NCBI RefSeq assembly: GCF_035917675.1
Contig: NZ_CP109104.1
Location: 6,572,001-6,636,000 of the forward strand
DNA length: 64,000 nt
Source of the DNA: Streptomyces sp. NBC_01775
Lineage (GTDB): Bacteria > Actinomycetota > Actinomycetes > Streptomycetales > Streptomycetaceae
Reading direction: 5' to 3'
The notes under the pieces are model-generated. The model ran no database searches, had not been told where the DNA came from, and was given only the letters and a program-made list of their open reading frames with translations. Positions 41,106-48,924 of the stretch are shown in pieces (within the stretch, counting starts at the first letter, position 1; every line of letters begins with the position of its first letter). Both the position numbers and the translations under genes were made by a program.

Positions 41106-42169
41106 CCAGCCCGGAGCGGACGGAGCGGCTGGTGCTGCCCGGCGTGCTGACCGCCGAGCAGGCCGAGCTGACCGTGGCCGGGGTGGCCGCCGTCCAGCGC
41201 ACCGACGGCGCCATACCGTGGTTCCGCGGCCACCACCTCGACCCGTGGGACCACATCGAGGCCGCGATGGCGCTGGACGCGGCGGGCGAGTCGGCCCGCG
41301 CCGAGGCCGCCTACCGCTGGCTGGCCCGCCACCAGCTGCCCGACGGCTCCTGGTACGCCGCCTACGCCGACGGGGACGCGGCGGCGCCCACCGACAGGGC
41401 GCGCGAGACCAACTTCTGCGCCTACGTGGCCGTGGGCGTGTGGCACCACTACCTGTCCACCGGGGACGACGCGTTCCTCGACAGCATGTGGCCGGTGGTG
41501 GTGGCCGCCGTCGAATTCGTGCTGCGCCACCAGCAGCCGGGCGGACAGATCGGGTGGAAACAGGAGTCCGACGGCACCCTCGTCGCCGACGCGCTGCTGA
41601 CCGGTTCGTCCTCCGTCTACCAGGCGCTGCGCTGTGCGCTGGCGCTGGCCGAACACCGCGAGGAGCCGCAGCCCGACTGGGAGCTGGCCGTCGGCTGGCT
41701 CGGCCACGCCCTGCGCCGCCACCCCGAACGGTTCCTCGACAAGAGCCGCTACTCCATGGACTGGTACTACCCGGTGCTCGGCGGCGCGCTGCGGGGCACC
41801 GCGGCGAAGGAGCGCATCGAGGCCGGCTGGGACCGCTTCGTGGTGCCCGGCCTGGGCGTACGCTGCGTGGTCCCCAACCCCTGGGTAACCGGCGGCGAGA
41901 GCGCCGAACTCGCCCTCGCCCTGTGGGTCGTGGGGGAGTCCGACCGCGCGCTGGACATCCTCAAATGGATCCAGCACCTGCGCGCCGAGGACGGCATGTA
42001 CTGGACGGGGTACGTCTTCGAGGACGACGCGTTCTGGCCCCGCGAGCGGACCGCTTGGACCGCGGGGTCTTTGCTGCTGGCCGTCGCCGCGCTGGGGGGT
42101 GACGACGCGACGGCCCAGGTCTTCCAGGGGGAAGACCTGCCTTCTGGGCTGGACCCGGACTGCTGTTAG
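41102..42169 (+). CDS. Alpha-toroid (prenyltransferase/six-hairpin-like) protein
   Basis: A 355-residue cytoplasmic protein built from helical hairpins with aromatic turns (AIPWFRGHHLDPWDHIEAAM, QLPDGSWYAAY, YWTGYVFEDDAFWPRERTAW), typical of the prenyltransferase/squalene-cyclase or six-hairpin glycosidase superfamily. It has no signal peptide. An isolated ED-D in YVFEDDAF could be catalytic. It follows the methyltransferase with a GTGA overlap and is always likely to act with the glycosyltransferase and methyltransferase on one product. Name transfer as prenyltransferase should be avoided. Confidence 0.7.
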   Translation: MTSPERTERLVLPGVLTAEQAELTVAGVAAVQRTDGAIPWFRGHHLDPWDHIEAAMALDAAGESARAEAAYRWLARHQLPDGSWYAAYADGDAAAPTDRARETNFCAYVAVGVWHHYLSTGDDAFLDSMWPVVVAAVEFVLRHQQPGGQIGWKQESDGTLVADALLTGSSSVYQALRCALALAEHREEPQPDWELAVGWLGHALRRHPERFLDKSRYSMDWYYPVLGGALRGTAAKERIEAGWDRFVVPGLGVRCVVPNPWVTGGESAELALALWVVGESDRALDILKWIQHLRAEDGMYWTGYVFEDDAFWPRERTAWTAGSLLLAVAALGGDDATAQVFQGEDLPSGLDPDCC

Positions 42170-42204
42170 CCGCGCGCTGTCTTCTGCCGTCAGCCCAAGA
42201 ATCG

Positions 42205-42285
42205 CGCTGGGGCGCTCGTCCTCAAGCCCCCCCGGCCTCCGGCCGGGAGGAGCCCCCGGACGGGCTGAAATTCAGCAGGGGCTCC
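42205..42285. repeat. Streptomyces-type intergenic palindrome, convergent terminator
   Basis: Between the two convergent genes lies CCCCCCGGCC-TCC-GGCCGGGAGG within a longer sequence that on the minus strand begins TTTCAGCCCGTCCGG and ends CTTGAGGACGAGCGC. These end sequences are the halves of an intergenic repeat that is frequent in Streptomyces. It can form a strong hairpin in both directions. Confidence 0.55.
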
Positions 42286-42286
42286 C

Positions 42287-43345
42287 TCACGCGTTGAGCT
42301 CGGCCAGCACCCGCAGCGTCCGCGGATCCGGCGCCGTCACCAGCAGATCCGTCACAGGCCCGGCCCGCCACAGGGCCAGCCTCTCCGCGATCCTCTCCCG
42401 AGGCCCCACAAGCGAGATCTCATCCGCGAACGCGTCGGGCACGGCCCGCACCGCGTCCTCCTTCCGCCCCTCGGCGAACAGCGCCTGGATGCGCGCTGCG
42501 GCCTCCTCGTACCCCATGCGGGCCATCAGCTCCGCATGGAAATTCCGCCCACCCGTCTCCCGGCCACCGCCCCTGACCGTGCGCTCCGCGCGCGCCTTGC
42601 TCGCGCCCATCCCCCCGATGTAGAAGCCGAGCATCATCTTCACCGGCAACAGTCCCTCCGCGACGTCGTCGCACACCCGCGCCTGTGCCATCGGCGCGAC
42701 GAGAAAGCCGGGCGGGGCCTCGGCCAGCGCGGCCTCGTGGGCGGAGACCCGGGTGGGCGACCAGTACAGCGGGAGCCACCCGTCCGCGATCCGCGCGGTC
42801 TGGGCGACGTTCTTTGGGCCCTCGGCCCCGAGCAGCACCGGCAGGTCCCCCCGCAGCGGATGCGTGATCGGCTTGAGCGGCTTGCCCAGCCCCGTGCCGT
42901 CCGTGCCCGTGTACGGGTGCGAGTGGTAGCGCCCCTCCAGTCTCACCGGCCCCTCGCGGCGCAGGACCTGGCGTACGACGTTCACGTACTCGCGCGTCAG
43001 GGTCAGCGGCGAGGAGGGGAACGGGCGTCCGTACCAGCCCTCCACGACCTGCGGGCCGGAGAGCCCGAGGCCGAGCAGCATCCGGCCGCCGGACAGGTGG
43101 TCCAGGGTCAGCGCGTGCATCGCGGTGGCGGTGGGTGTGCGGGCGGCCATCTGCGCGACGGCGGTGCCCAGGCGGATGCGGGAGGTGTGCGCGGCGATCC
43201 AGGTGAGCGCGGTGAACGCGTCGGAGCCCCAGGACTCCGCGGTCCACACCGAGTGGTAGCCCAGGTCCTCGGCCTGGCGGGCGAGTTCGAGGTGCCGGGG
43301 GTCGGGGCCCCGGCCCCAGTATCCGAGCGCCAGACCGAGCCGCAT
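42287..43345 (-). CDS. LLM-class F420-dependent oxidoreductase, Rv3520c-like
   Basis: The 352-residue protein begins MRLGLALGYWGRGPDPRHLE and contains TAESWGSDAFTALTWIAAHT, SGPQVVEGWYGRPFP, GLGKPLKPITHPLRGDLPVL and GAEGPKNVA, all strongly reminiscent of Rv3520c, an F420-dependent oxidoreductase encoded in the cholesterol locus of Mycobacterium tuberculosis. GGAGGAGG stands 7 nt before the ATG. A CTGA-N7-TCAG palindrome lies 54 nt upstream. No perfect KstR site is present in its promoter. It probably reduces or oxidises a steroid or acyl-CoA intermediate; the reaction is unknown. Confidence 0.85.
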   Translation of the reverse strand: MRLGLALGYWGRGPDPRHLELARQAEDLGYHSVWTAESWGSDAFTALTWIAAHTSRIRLGTAVAQMAARTPTATAMHALTLDHLSGGRMLLGLGLSGPQVVEGWYGRPFPSSPLTLTREYVNVVRQVLRREGPVRLEGRYHSHPYTGTDGTGLGKPLKPITHPLRGDLPVLLGAEGPKNVAQTARIADGWLPLYWSPTRVSAHEAALAEAPPGFLVAPMAQARVCDDVAEGLLPVKMMLGFYIGGMGASKARAERTVRGGGRETGGRNFHAELMARMGYEEAAARIQALFAEGRKEDAVRAVPDAFADEISLVGPRERIAERLALWRAGPVTDLLVTAPDPRTLRVLAELNA

Positions 43346-43398
43346 CGGCCCGCCTCCTCCCAGTGAGCAGCTGACGGCCCCGGGCGATCGGCGATCCA

Positions 43399-43413
43399 CT
43401 GACGGCGCGTCAG
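43399..43413. promoter_or_regulatory. Inverted repeat CTGA-N7-TCAG upstream of the Rv3520c-like gene
   Basis: CTGACGGCGCGTCAG is a perfect palindrome around one base and the best of the three copies in the window. It is placed where an operator of the minus-strand oxidoreductase gene is expected. Confidence 0.5.
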
Positions 43414-43508
43414 TTACCGGGTGCCGCGCCGCAGCGTACGGCAACGGCCCCCCGCCCGGAAGGGCGAGGGGCCGTGCTCTGCGCGAGTGGGCCGGCGGTG
43501 CCGGTGTC

Positions 43509-44390
43509 TCAGCCGCGCTGGATGTTCGAGGTGTCCTGGAGGACGCCGCGGCGTCCGTCCTGGGTCTGCGCGATCAGCGCCTGACCGCGCTGCTCCACCG
43601 CGAGGTACCAGGTGCCCGGCGCCAGTTCGGCGATGGGCTGCGGGGAGCCGTCCTCGGCGAAGAGGGGGCGCGCCATCGGAACGGCGAACCAGAACGGCTG
43701 GAAGTTCGGGTCGGGAGCGCCACCGGCGGCCGGACCGGGCTGACCCGGCTGCGGGCCTCCGGCCTGCGGCTGTCCGCCAGGACCCGGCTGTCCACCCGGA
43801 CCCGGCTGACCCGGCTGCTGCCCGTACGGCTGACCCGGCCCCGGCTGACCCGGCTGACCGCCGTAGGGGCCCGGCTGCGGCCCGCCCGGGTAGCCGTAGC
43901 CCTGCGGCCCCTGCTGCCCGTACGGGCCGGGACGCGGGCCGCCGGCGGGCACCAGCGGCAGGACGAGGAAGGGGATCACCGGCGTGAGGACGGCCGCGCC
44001 GGCGGCGATCAGGACACCGAAGAGCGCGATGATCGCGCCCGCACCCAGGCTGGCCTCATCCGGGGAGGACCCCAGCACCCAGAACCAGCCCCACACCGAG
44101 ACCACCGTCAGGCTGACGCCGAACTGGGGCAGGGTGAGGGCACCGAACTTACGGTTCTCCGGCAGGAAGCGACCACCGGCAAGTGCCGCGGCACCGAGGA
44201 TGGCGGGAAGGAACACCGTGGCCAGGACCATGGTCAGCTTGTCCGTGTCCCAGGCGTTCGGCATGTCGATCTTGTCGCAGTACGAGCCTTCACAATCGGC
44301 GGAGAAGTACTCGAGGAACGAGGCGATGAACAGCAGCACCGCTGCTCCTATCACCGCGCCGTCGCCTCGCGTGAGCGAGCGGATGTTCAC
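43509..44390 (-). CDS. Four-helix membrane protein with Pro/Gly/Gln-rich cytoplasmic tail
   Basis: The 293-residue protein has four membrane helices (residues about 10-25, 52-75, 88-108 and 118-150), an extracellular CEGSYCDK pair of Cys, then a tail of about 70 residues rich in PGQPGPGGQP repeats and a conserved C-terminal end FQPFWFAVPMARPLFAEDGS that looks like a small folded domain. The architecture resembles DUF5336-type and septal/envelope-associated actinobacterial proteins. Monocistronic. Function unknown. Confidence 0.6.
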   Translation of the reverse strand: MNIRSLTRGDGAVIGAAVLLFIASFLEYFSADCEGSYCDKIDMPNAWDTDKLTMVLATVFLPAILGAAALAGGRFLPENRKFGALTLPQFGVSLTVVSVWGWFWVLGSSPDEASLGAGAIIALFGVLIAAGAAVLTPVIPFLVLPLVPAGGPRPGPYGQQGPQGYGYPGGPQPGPYGGQPGQPGPGQPYGQQPGQPGPGGQPGPGGQPQAGGPQPGQPGPAAGGAPDPNFQPFWFAVPMARPLFAEDGSPQPIAELAPGTWYLAVEQRGQALIAQTQDGRRGVLQDTSNIQRG

Positions 44391-44459
44391 GTGGGGTCCT
44401 TAATCGGTCTGGTCATGGTTGGGTCTGCCGGGGGTGAGCACCCCATCGTACGGATGACA

Positions 44460-45410
44460 CTACGGGCCGGTCTTCTGGGTTCGCTTCCCGGCGAGGAAAG
44501 AAGTGATCCCGTCGGCGACCCCGTGCGCGGCCTTTCCGCGCCACTTCGCTGAGGTGAGCAGATCGGCATCGTGCGGATCCCGCATGTTGCCGCATTCGAG
44601 GAAGACTTTGGGGACTGTACTGAGGTTGAGACCTCCCAGATCACCACGAGTGTCCAAACCGTTGCCATCGCCCAGATAGTTGGCCGGACGTTCACCCGTG
44701 GTCTCGCGGAACGCGTCCCGCACCTTTGTTCCCAGCCGTCGGGAGGGATCCGTGATCCGGCGGGTGTCCGCCTCGCCCTTGTGTACGGATGCGGGAAGAA
44801 TCACATGAAAGCCGCGGCTGCCGCTGGGGGCCCCGTCGGCATGGAGCGAAATGACGGCGTCCGCTTGTGCCCGGTTTCCGATATTCGCGCGTTCATCCAC
44901 ACAGGGCCCGTACGGATCGTCACCGTCATGGGTGAACTTCACCTTCGCGCCGTGCTCTTGGAGCGCCGTGCGGACCCGGCGTGCGAGATCGAGGGTGAAG
45001 TCGGCCTCCGCGTAACCGGAATTGGTCGCGGTGCCCGTGGTGTCGCATTCCTTCTTCGCCGTGCCGATATCCACGAGGCGGGAAATCTCGCCTGGCTGGT
45101 CGCGATTGTGGGGATTGTGACCGGGGTCGATCACGATGGTCCGCCCGCGCAGCGCCGGACCGTCGGACTTCGGGGCGTCCTTCCCCCCGCCGCCCCCGGC
45201 ACCTCCGCCGTTCTTGCCGCCCTTGCCGCTCCCGTCGTCCCCGGTGCCTTTACCCGAAGCCGCCGAGGGGGAGGGGGTGCCCCGGCCGCCGTCGTCACCG
45301 CCGGGGAGGACCGAACACCCGGCCGCGCCCACGCATACGAGTGCGACCGCCGAGGCGGCCACCCGCCGCCTCAGCGGCCTTGGCCGCCTCCCGAAACTTC
45401 CCTTCGACAC
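44460..45410 (-). CDS. N-acetylmuramoyl-L-alanine amidase (Amidase_3), lipoprotein-like
   Basis: The 316-residue protein has a lipoprotein signal (RRRVAASAVALVCVGAAGC, Cys at about 29), a Gly/Lys-rich spacer and an Amidase_3 zinc domain: TIVIDPGHNPHN with the first His, the Glu in NSGYAEADFTLDLA, SLHADGAPS with the second His, and the catalytic Glu in VFLECGNMRDPHDADL. It would cleave the amide bond between muramic acid and the stem peptide. GTG at 45410 gives a normal lipoprotein n-region; a GTG at 45464 overlapping the upstream stop codon is possible but makes the leader 18 residues longer. Confidence 0.8.
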   Translation of the reverse strand: MSKGSFGRRPRPLRRRVAASAVALVCVGAAGCSVLPGGDDGGRGTPSPSAASGKGTGDDGSGKGGKNGGGAGGGGGKDAPKSDGPALRGRTIVIDPGHNPHNRDQPGEISRLVDIGTAKKECDTTGTATNSGYAEADFTLDLARRVRTALQEHGAKVKFTHDGDDPYGPCVDERANIGNRAQADAVISLHADGAPSGSRGFHVILPASVHKGEADTRRITDPSRRLGTKVRDAFRETTGERPANYLGDGNGLDTRGDLGGLNLSTVPKVFLECGNMRDPHDADLLTSAKWRGKAAHGVADGITSFLAGKRTQKTGP

Positions 45411-45460
45411 GGGCGTAGATGCTAGAGCCTCTCGGCGCCATGAGCCGCACGGGGGCCGCC

Positions 45461-46105
45461 TCACAAGCGCCGCAGGACCCGTAGCGAAGCGGTCGCCGAC
45501 TCCGGCGCGTACGCGCCCGAGGCCAGCGCCCGCTGGTGAATGTGGTGCGGGGCCTGGCCGCCGTCCGCCGGATCCGGAAAGACGTCATGGATCACCAGCA
45601 GCCCCCCGGACGCCAGCCGAGGCGTCCACCCCTCGTAGTCCGCGGTGGCGTGCTCCTCGGTGTGGCCGCCGTCGATGAACACCAGGCCGAGCGGGCTGCC
45701 CCACACCGCCGCGACCAGCGGCGAGCGCCCCACCAGCGCCACCACGTGGTCCTCAAGCCCCGCCGCGTGCAGCGTCCGGCGGAAGGTGGGCAGCGTGTCC
45801 ATCCGCCCCACCACCGGGTCCACGACCTCCGGGTCGTGATACTCCCAGCCGGGCTGCTGCTCCTCGCTTCCCCGGTGGTGGTCGACCGTGAGAGCCGTCA
45901 CACCCGCCGCGCGTGCCGCGTCGGCCAGCAGAAGGGTGGAGCGCCCGCAGTAGGTGCCCACCTCCAGCAGGGGCAGCCCGAGCCGCGTGGCCTCGGCGGC
46001 TGCCGCGTACAGCGCGAGCCCTTCGTCCAGCGGCATGAACCCCTTCGCGGCCTCGAAGGCGGCGAGCGTACGGGGTTCGGGCCGGGCGGCGGTGGCCTGG
46101 CTCAT
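45461..46105 (-). CDS. Class I SAM-dependent methyltransferase (Methyltransf_24-like)
   Basis: A 214-residue methyltransferase-like protein with LLEVGTYCGRSTLLLADAA (SAM loop), LTVDHHRGSEEQQPGWEYHD (acidic end of strand 2), GLVFIDGGHTEEHATADYEG and GGLLVIHDVFPDPADGGQAP. The IDGGH motif is typical of the O-methyltransferase-24 group that acts on sugars or small molecules. GAGGAAG lies upstream of the ATG at 46105. The amidase gene follows directly, so the two may be co-transcribed. Confidence 0.8.
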   Translation of the reverse strand: MSQATAARPEPRTLAAFEAAKGFMPLDEGLALYAAAAEATRLGLPLLEVGTYCGRSTLLLADAARAAGVTALTVDHHRGSEEQQPGWEYHDPEVVDPVVGRMDTLPTFRRTLHAAGLEDHVVALVGRSPLVAAVWGSPLGLVFIDGGHTEEHATADYEGWTPRLASGGLLVIHDVFPDPADGGQAPHHIHQRALASGAYAPESATASLRVLRRL

Positions 46106-46228
46106 CCGGTCTTCCTCTCGTCTCAGTGTCTCGTCCTCTCGTCCCAACGCCCGCCATGCTGCCCTACTGTCCGGCCGCCGGAACCCGGCAGGTACCCTCT
46201 CCGGGCTGTCGATCTCGGGGGAGGGTCT

Positions 46229-47542
46229 GTGACGGACGGTGAGGAAGCGAAGGAAGCGGCGGAAGCGGCGGACAACGGGGGCAACTCGGACGGCGAGGGT
46301 GACGCGTCCGCCGAGCGTGACGCGTCCGCCGGGGGTGACGCGTCCGCCGGGGGTGACCGGAACGCACCGGGGGCCTCGGCCCGTCCCCGGCTGACGCGGC
46401 GCCGCAAGGGGATCGGGGCGGTCGTCTGTCTCGCCGTTCTGGCGGCGGCCGGACTGGGGACCTGGGCCACGGACACCTGGCCCTTCGACAAGGAGAGCTA
46501 CTGCTGGGGCGCCTGGCAGGAGGACAGCGGTCCGTTCGCGCTGAGCGACAGGGCCGCCGGCGACGGCTACGAACGCTCCGGCAAGGAATCGGCCCCGCCC
46601 TCCTCCTCGTCCGCGCGGGCGACCTGCTCGGTCCGGGTCGTCGAGAGCGCGGACGACTCCTCCGACGACAGTTCCTCCAGCGACTACGACGACGACGCGG
46701 ACAGCGACTACGACGACAGCACCGACCAGGACACCGCCTCGGCGGAGCCGGAGGAAGTCTCGCGGCTCACGGCCGAGTTCGGCGCCGTCCCGCGCGAGGC
46801 GGACGAGCGCCGCTCATGGCTGAGCGACTTCTTCGACGCGAAGGCCGCACCCCTGCCCGACGGGCTGCCCGGCTTCGCGGGCGAAGAGGGCGGCGCCCTG
46901 GTCCTGCCGAAGGCGTGCGACCGGGACGGCAGGCCGACCGCCGTGACCGTGCACGGTATGCAGGGCACGACACACCTGGTCGGCACCGAATCGGACGTGG
47001 CCGGCCTCCTGGTGGCCGTCGCCAACACGGCCGCCGAGAAGGCGGGCTGCGCGGGCGACGAACCGATACGCGTCGACGCACCCGTCGCCGACTCCGGCAC
47101 GGACGATCTGAGCGGCGCGGGCAAGGACACCTGCCGCATACCCGGCTTCGACTTCGCCGAGCGCGAGGAGGACCACCTCAGACCGCGCGTCGGCGCCGTC
47201 GAGGACGACGTCCAGACCTGCTCGGTGGATGACGAGACCGACGTGAGCGCGCCCGGTTTCGCGGGCCAGTTCGTGATGGCGCAACAGCCGCGCCTGGCGG
47301 CCCTGTTCACCGGCATGACGGGCGACGGCCCGCCCGGAAAGGGCTGGCGCGGCAAGGGGAAGGTCGCCGGGCGCGAGGGGGTGCTGAGCGCCGAGTGCGG
47401 CGGCGAGCGCACCGTCTTCTACATGAACCTGGGCGAGGAACTCCGGAGCATCGCCCGCCCCGGCGCCCGTCAGGTGTTCGCCCGTACGGCGAACTCCGTG
47501 GCCGAGCGCATCGGCTGCGACGCGGTGGCACCCCGGTCATGA
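46229..47542 (+). CDS. Single-pass membrane protein, paralogue of the next gene
   Basis: The 437-residue protein has an acidic low-complexity N terminus with ASAGGD repeats (about 45 residues), one membrane helix after RRRKGIGAVVC, and a long extracellular region with paired Cys residues and an Asp/Ser-rich stretch (DYDDDADSDYDD). The segment SYCWGAWQEDSGPFALSD right after the helix and the end VFARTANSVAERIGCD correspond to NVCWNALSSDDLDGLFSD and YVRAQAKRIGCGD of the next gene. Family unknown. GGGGAGGG precedes the GTG. The next start overlaps the stop. Confidence 0.6.
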   Translation: MTDGEEAKEAAEAADNGGNSDGEGDASAERDASAGGDASAGGDRNAPGASARPRLTRRRKGIGAVVCLAVLAAAGLGTWATDTWPFDKESYCWGAWQEDSGPFALSDRAAGDGYERSGKESAPPSSSSARATCSVRVVESADDSSDDSSSSDYDDDADSDYDDSTDQDTASAEPEEVSRLTAEFGAVPREADERRSWLSDFFDAKAAPLPDGLPGFAGEEGGALVLPKACDRDGRPTAVTVHGMQGTTHLVGTESDVAGLLVAVANTAAEKAGCAGDEPIRVDAPVADSGTDDLSGAGKDTCRIPGFDFAEREEDHLRPRVGAVEDDVQTCSVDDETDVSAPGFAGQFVMAQQPRLAALFTGMTGDGPPGKGWRGKGKVAGREGVLSAECGGERTVFYMNLGEELRSIARPGARQVFARTANSVAERIGCDAVAPRS

Positions 47543-48780
47543 ACGACCCGGCAACGAACGACCCGGCCCTGAACAGCGCGGCCCTGAACAGCGCCGCCAC
47601 GCACGACGAACACCCCAGGCGGAGGGACGACATGCCGGACGAGACCGACATCAGGGCCCGGGTGCGCCGCCTGGCGCGGGGCAAGGCCGGCACCGCGGTC
47701 GTCGGCGCGCTCGTCGGGGCGCTGCTCGCCACCGGCGTCATGGCCTGGCGCGCCGGCGAACTGCCCCTCGTCCCCCACAACGTGTGCTGGAACGCGCTGT
47801 CCTCCGACGACCTGGACGGGCTCTTCTCGGACGAGGGCGACATCCGCGCCCAGGAGATGCCGCTGGACCACGCCCTCGGCGCCGACGAGACCAGCGCCAC
47901 GCAGTGCGGCATCCAGCGGTGGCAGGACGACGAGCTGAAGTGGGAGGTCACCGCGGAGGTCAAGGAACTCGACAGGTACCACGGCAAGGACGGGCGGGAG
48001 TGGCCGGAGGAGTTCCTGTCGTCGGCGATGGTGCCGCTCGGTGGCGAGGTCACCGGCATGGTCTCCCCGGCCCGGGCCTGGGTGGCGCTTCCGGCGACCT
48101 GCCAGGGCGGCAGGAAGGACGATCCGCCGACGGTCGTCTCGCTCAGCTCCGGCCGGCCCGACACCCGCCAGGAGAACCCGCGCGAGGCGCGGTCCTACCG
48201 TGCCGCGCTCGCGAGCGCGGTGGTGCACCTGGCCAACGGCGTCATGGACGAGCACGGCTGCTCCGGGCGCTACGCCGACCCCGACACGGAAAAGCTCGCC
48301 CCACTGGCGCCGTACAAGACGCCGAAGGGCGACGCGGACCTGTGCGGTCTCAAGGGTGTGAGGCTGCCCGAGTGGGCGCGCTCTTCGGTGGGTTACTCCC
48401 ATGGGATGCGGGCCACCTCCACCCGCGAGGGCGTCGTCCACTCCTGCGAGGTCGGACGGGAGCCGGACTCGGACGGGCTGCGGCTGACGACCATCGAGGA
48501 CCCCGGGCTGGGACACGCCGTCGAGCCGCTGGCGCGCGAGGGGACGGAGCGCCTCAAGGGCGACGGCTACGGCAGCGTTTCGGGTGATCTCGCCGTCTAT
48601 ACGGTCCCCTGCCAGACGGGCCAGGTCGTCTTCACCGCGCAGGCCCGCGCGAGCCTGAGCGGGCGCTCGCCGGCCGTCTCCGTGCTGCCCTCGTACGTAC
48701 GTGCCCAGGCCAAACGCATCGGCTGCGGCGACGTAAAGGTGGAGGGGGCGAAGCGGGCGGAGCGGTCCGGCAGCCGGTAG
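47539..48780 (+). CDS. Single-pass membrane protein, paralogue of the preceding gene
   Basis: The 413-residue protein has a membrane helix (TAVVGALVGALLATGVMAW) and an extracellular region with Cys residues spaced as in the preceding protein. The ATG at 47539 overlaps the preceding stop (ATGA) and gives a repeat-rich N terminus (NDPATNDPALNSAALNSAA); the ATG at 47632 has a strong GGAGGG site and would remove it, so the start is uncertain. The pair looks like a tandem duplication. Function unknown; similar membrane-tethered extracellular proteins are common in Streptomyces. Confidence 0.6.
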   Translation: MNDPATNDPALNSAALNSAATHDEHPRRRDDMPDETDIRARVRRLARGKAGTAVVGALVGALLATGVMAWRAGELPLVPHNVCWNALSSDDLDGLFSDEGDIRAQEMPLDHALGADETSATQCGIQRWQDDELKWEVTAEVKELDRYHGKDGREWPEEFLSSAMVPLGGEVTGMVSPARAWVALPATCQGGRKDDPPTVVSLSSGRPDTRQENPREARSYRAALASAVVHLANGVMDEHGCSGRYADPDTEKLAPLAPYKTPKGDADLCGLKGVRLPEWARSSVGYSHGMRATSTREGVVHSCEVGREPDSDGLRLTTIEDPGLGHAVEPLAREGTERLKGDGYGSVSGDLAVYTVPCQTGQVVFTAQARASLSGRSPAVSVLPSYVRAQAKRIGCGDVKVEGAKRAERSGSR

Positions 48781-48899
48781 CGGTGCACCCGCCGGTGAGT
48801 TCGGCTCAGCGCGGGTCCCGGCCGCCGCCTCCTCGCGGTGAGGCGGCCCGTCCGCCCCGTGCGGGCCACTCCAGGCGGGGCGTACGCCTTCCTTCGTAG

Positions 48900-48913
48900 T
48901 GGAACGTGTTCTA
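48900..48913. promoter_or_regulatory. Perfect KstR-type operator upstream of the fadE34-like gene
   Basis: TGGAACGTGTTCTA fits TnnAACnnGTTnnA and is part of a longer near-palindrome (GTAGTGGAACGTGTTCTACT). It ends 11 nt before the ATG, so it must overlap the transcription start or the early leader. Confidence 0.75.
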
Positions 48914-48924
48914 CTGTGCCCCGC

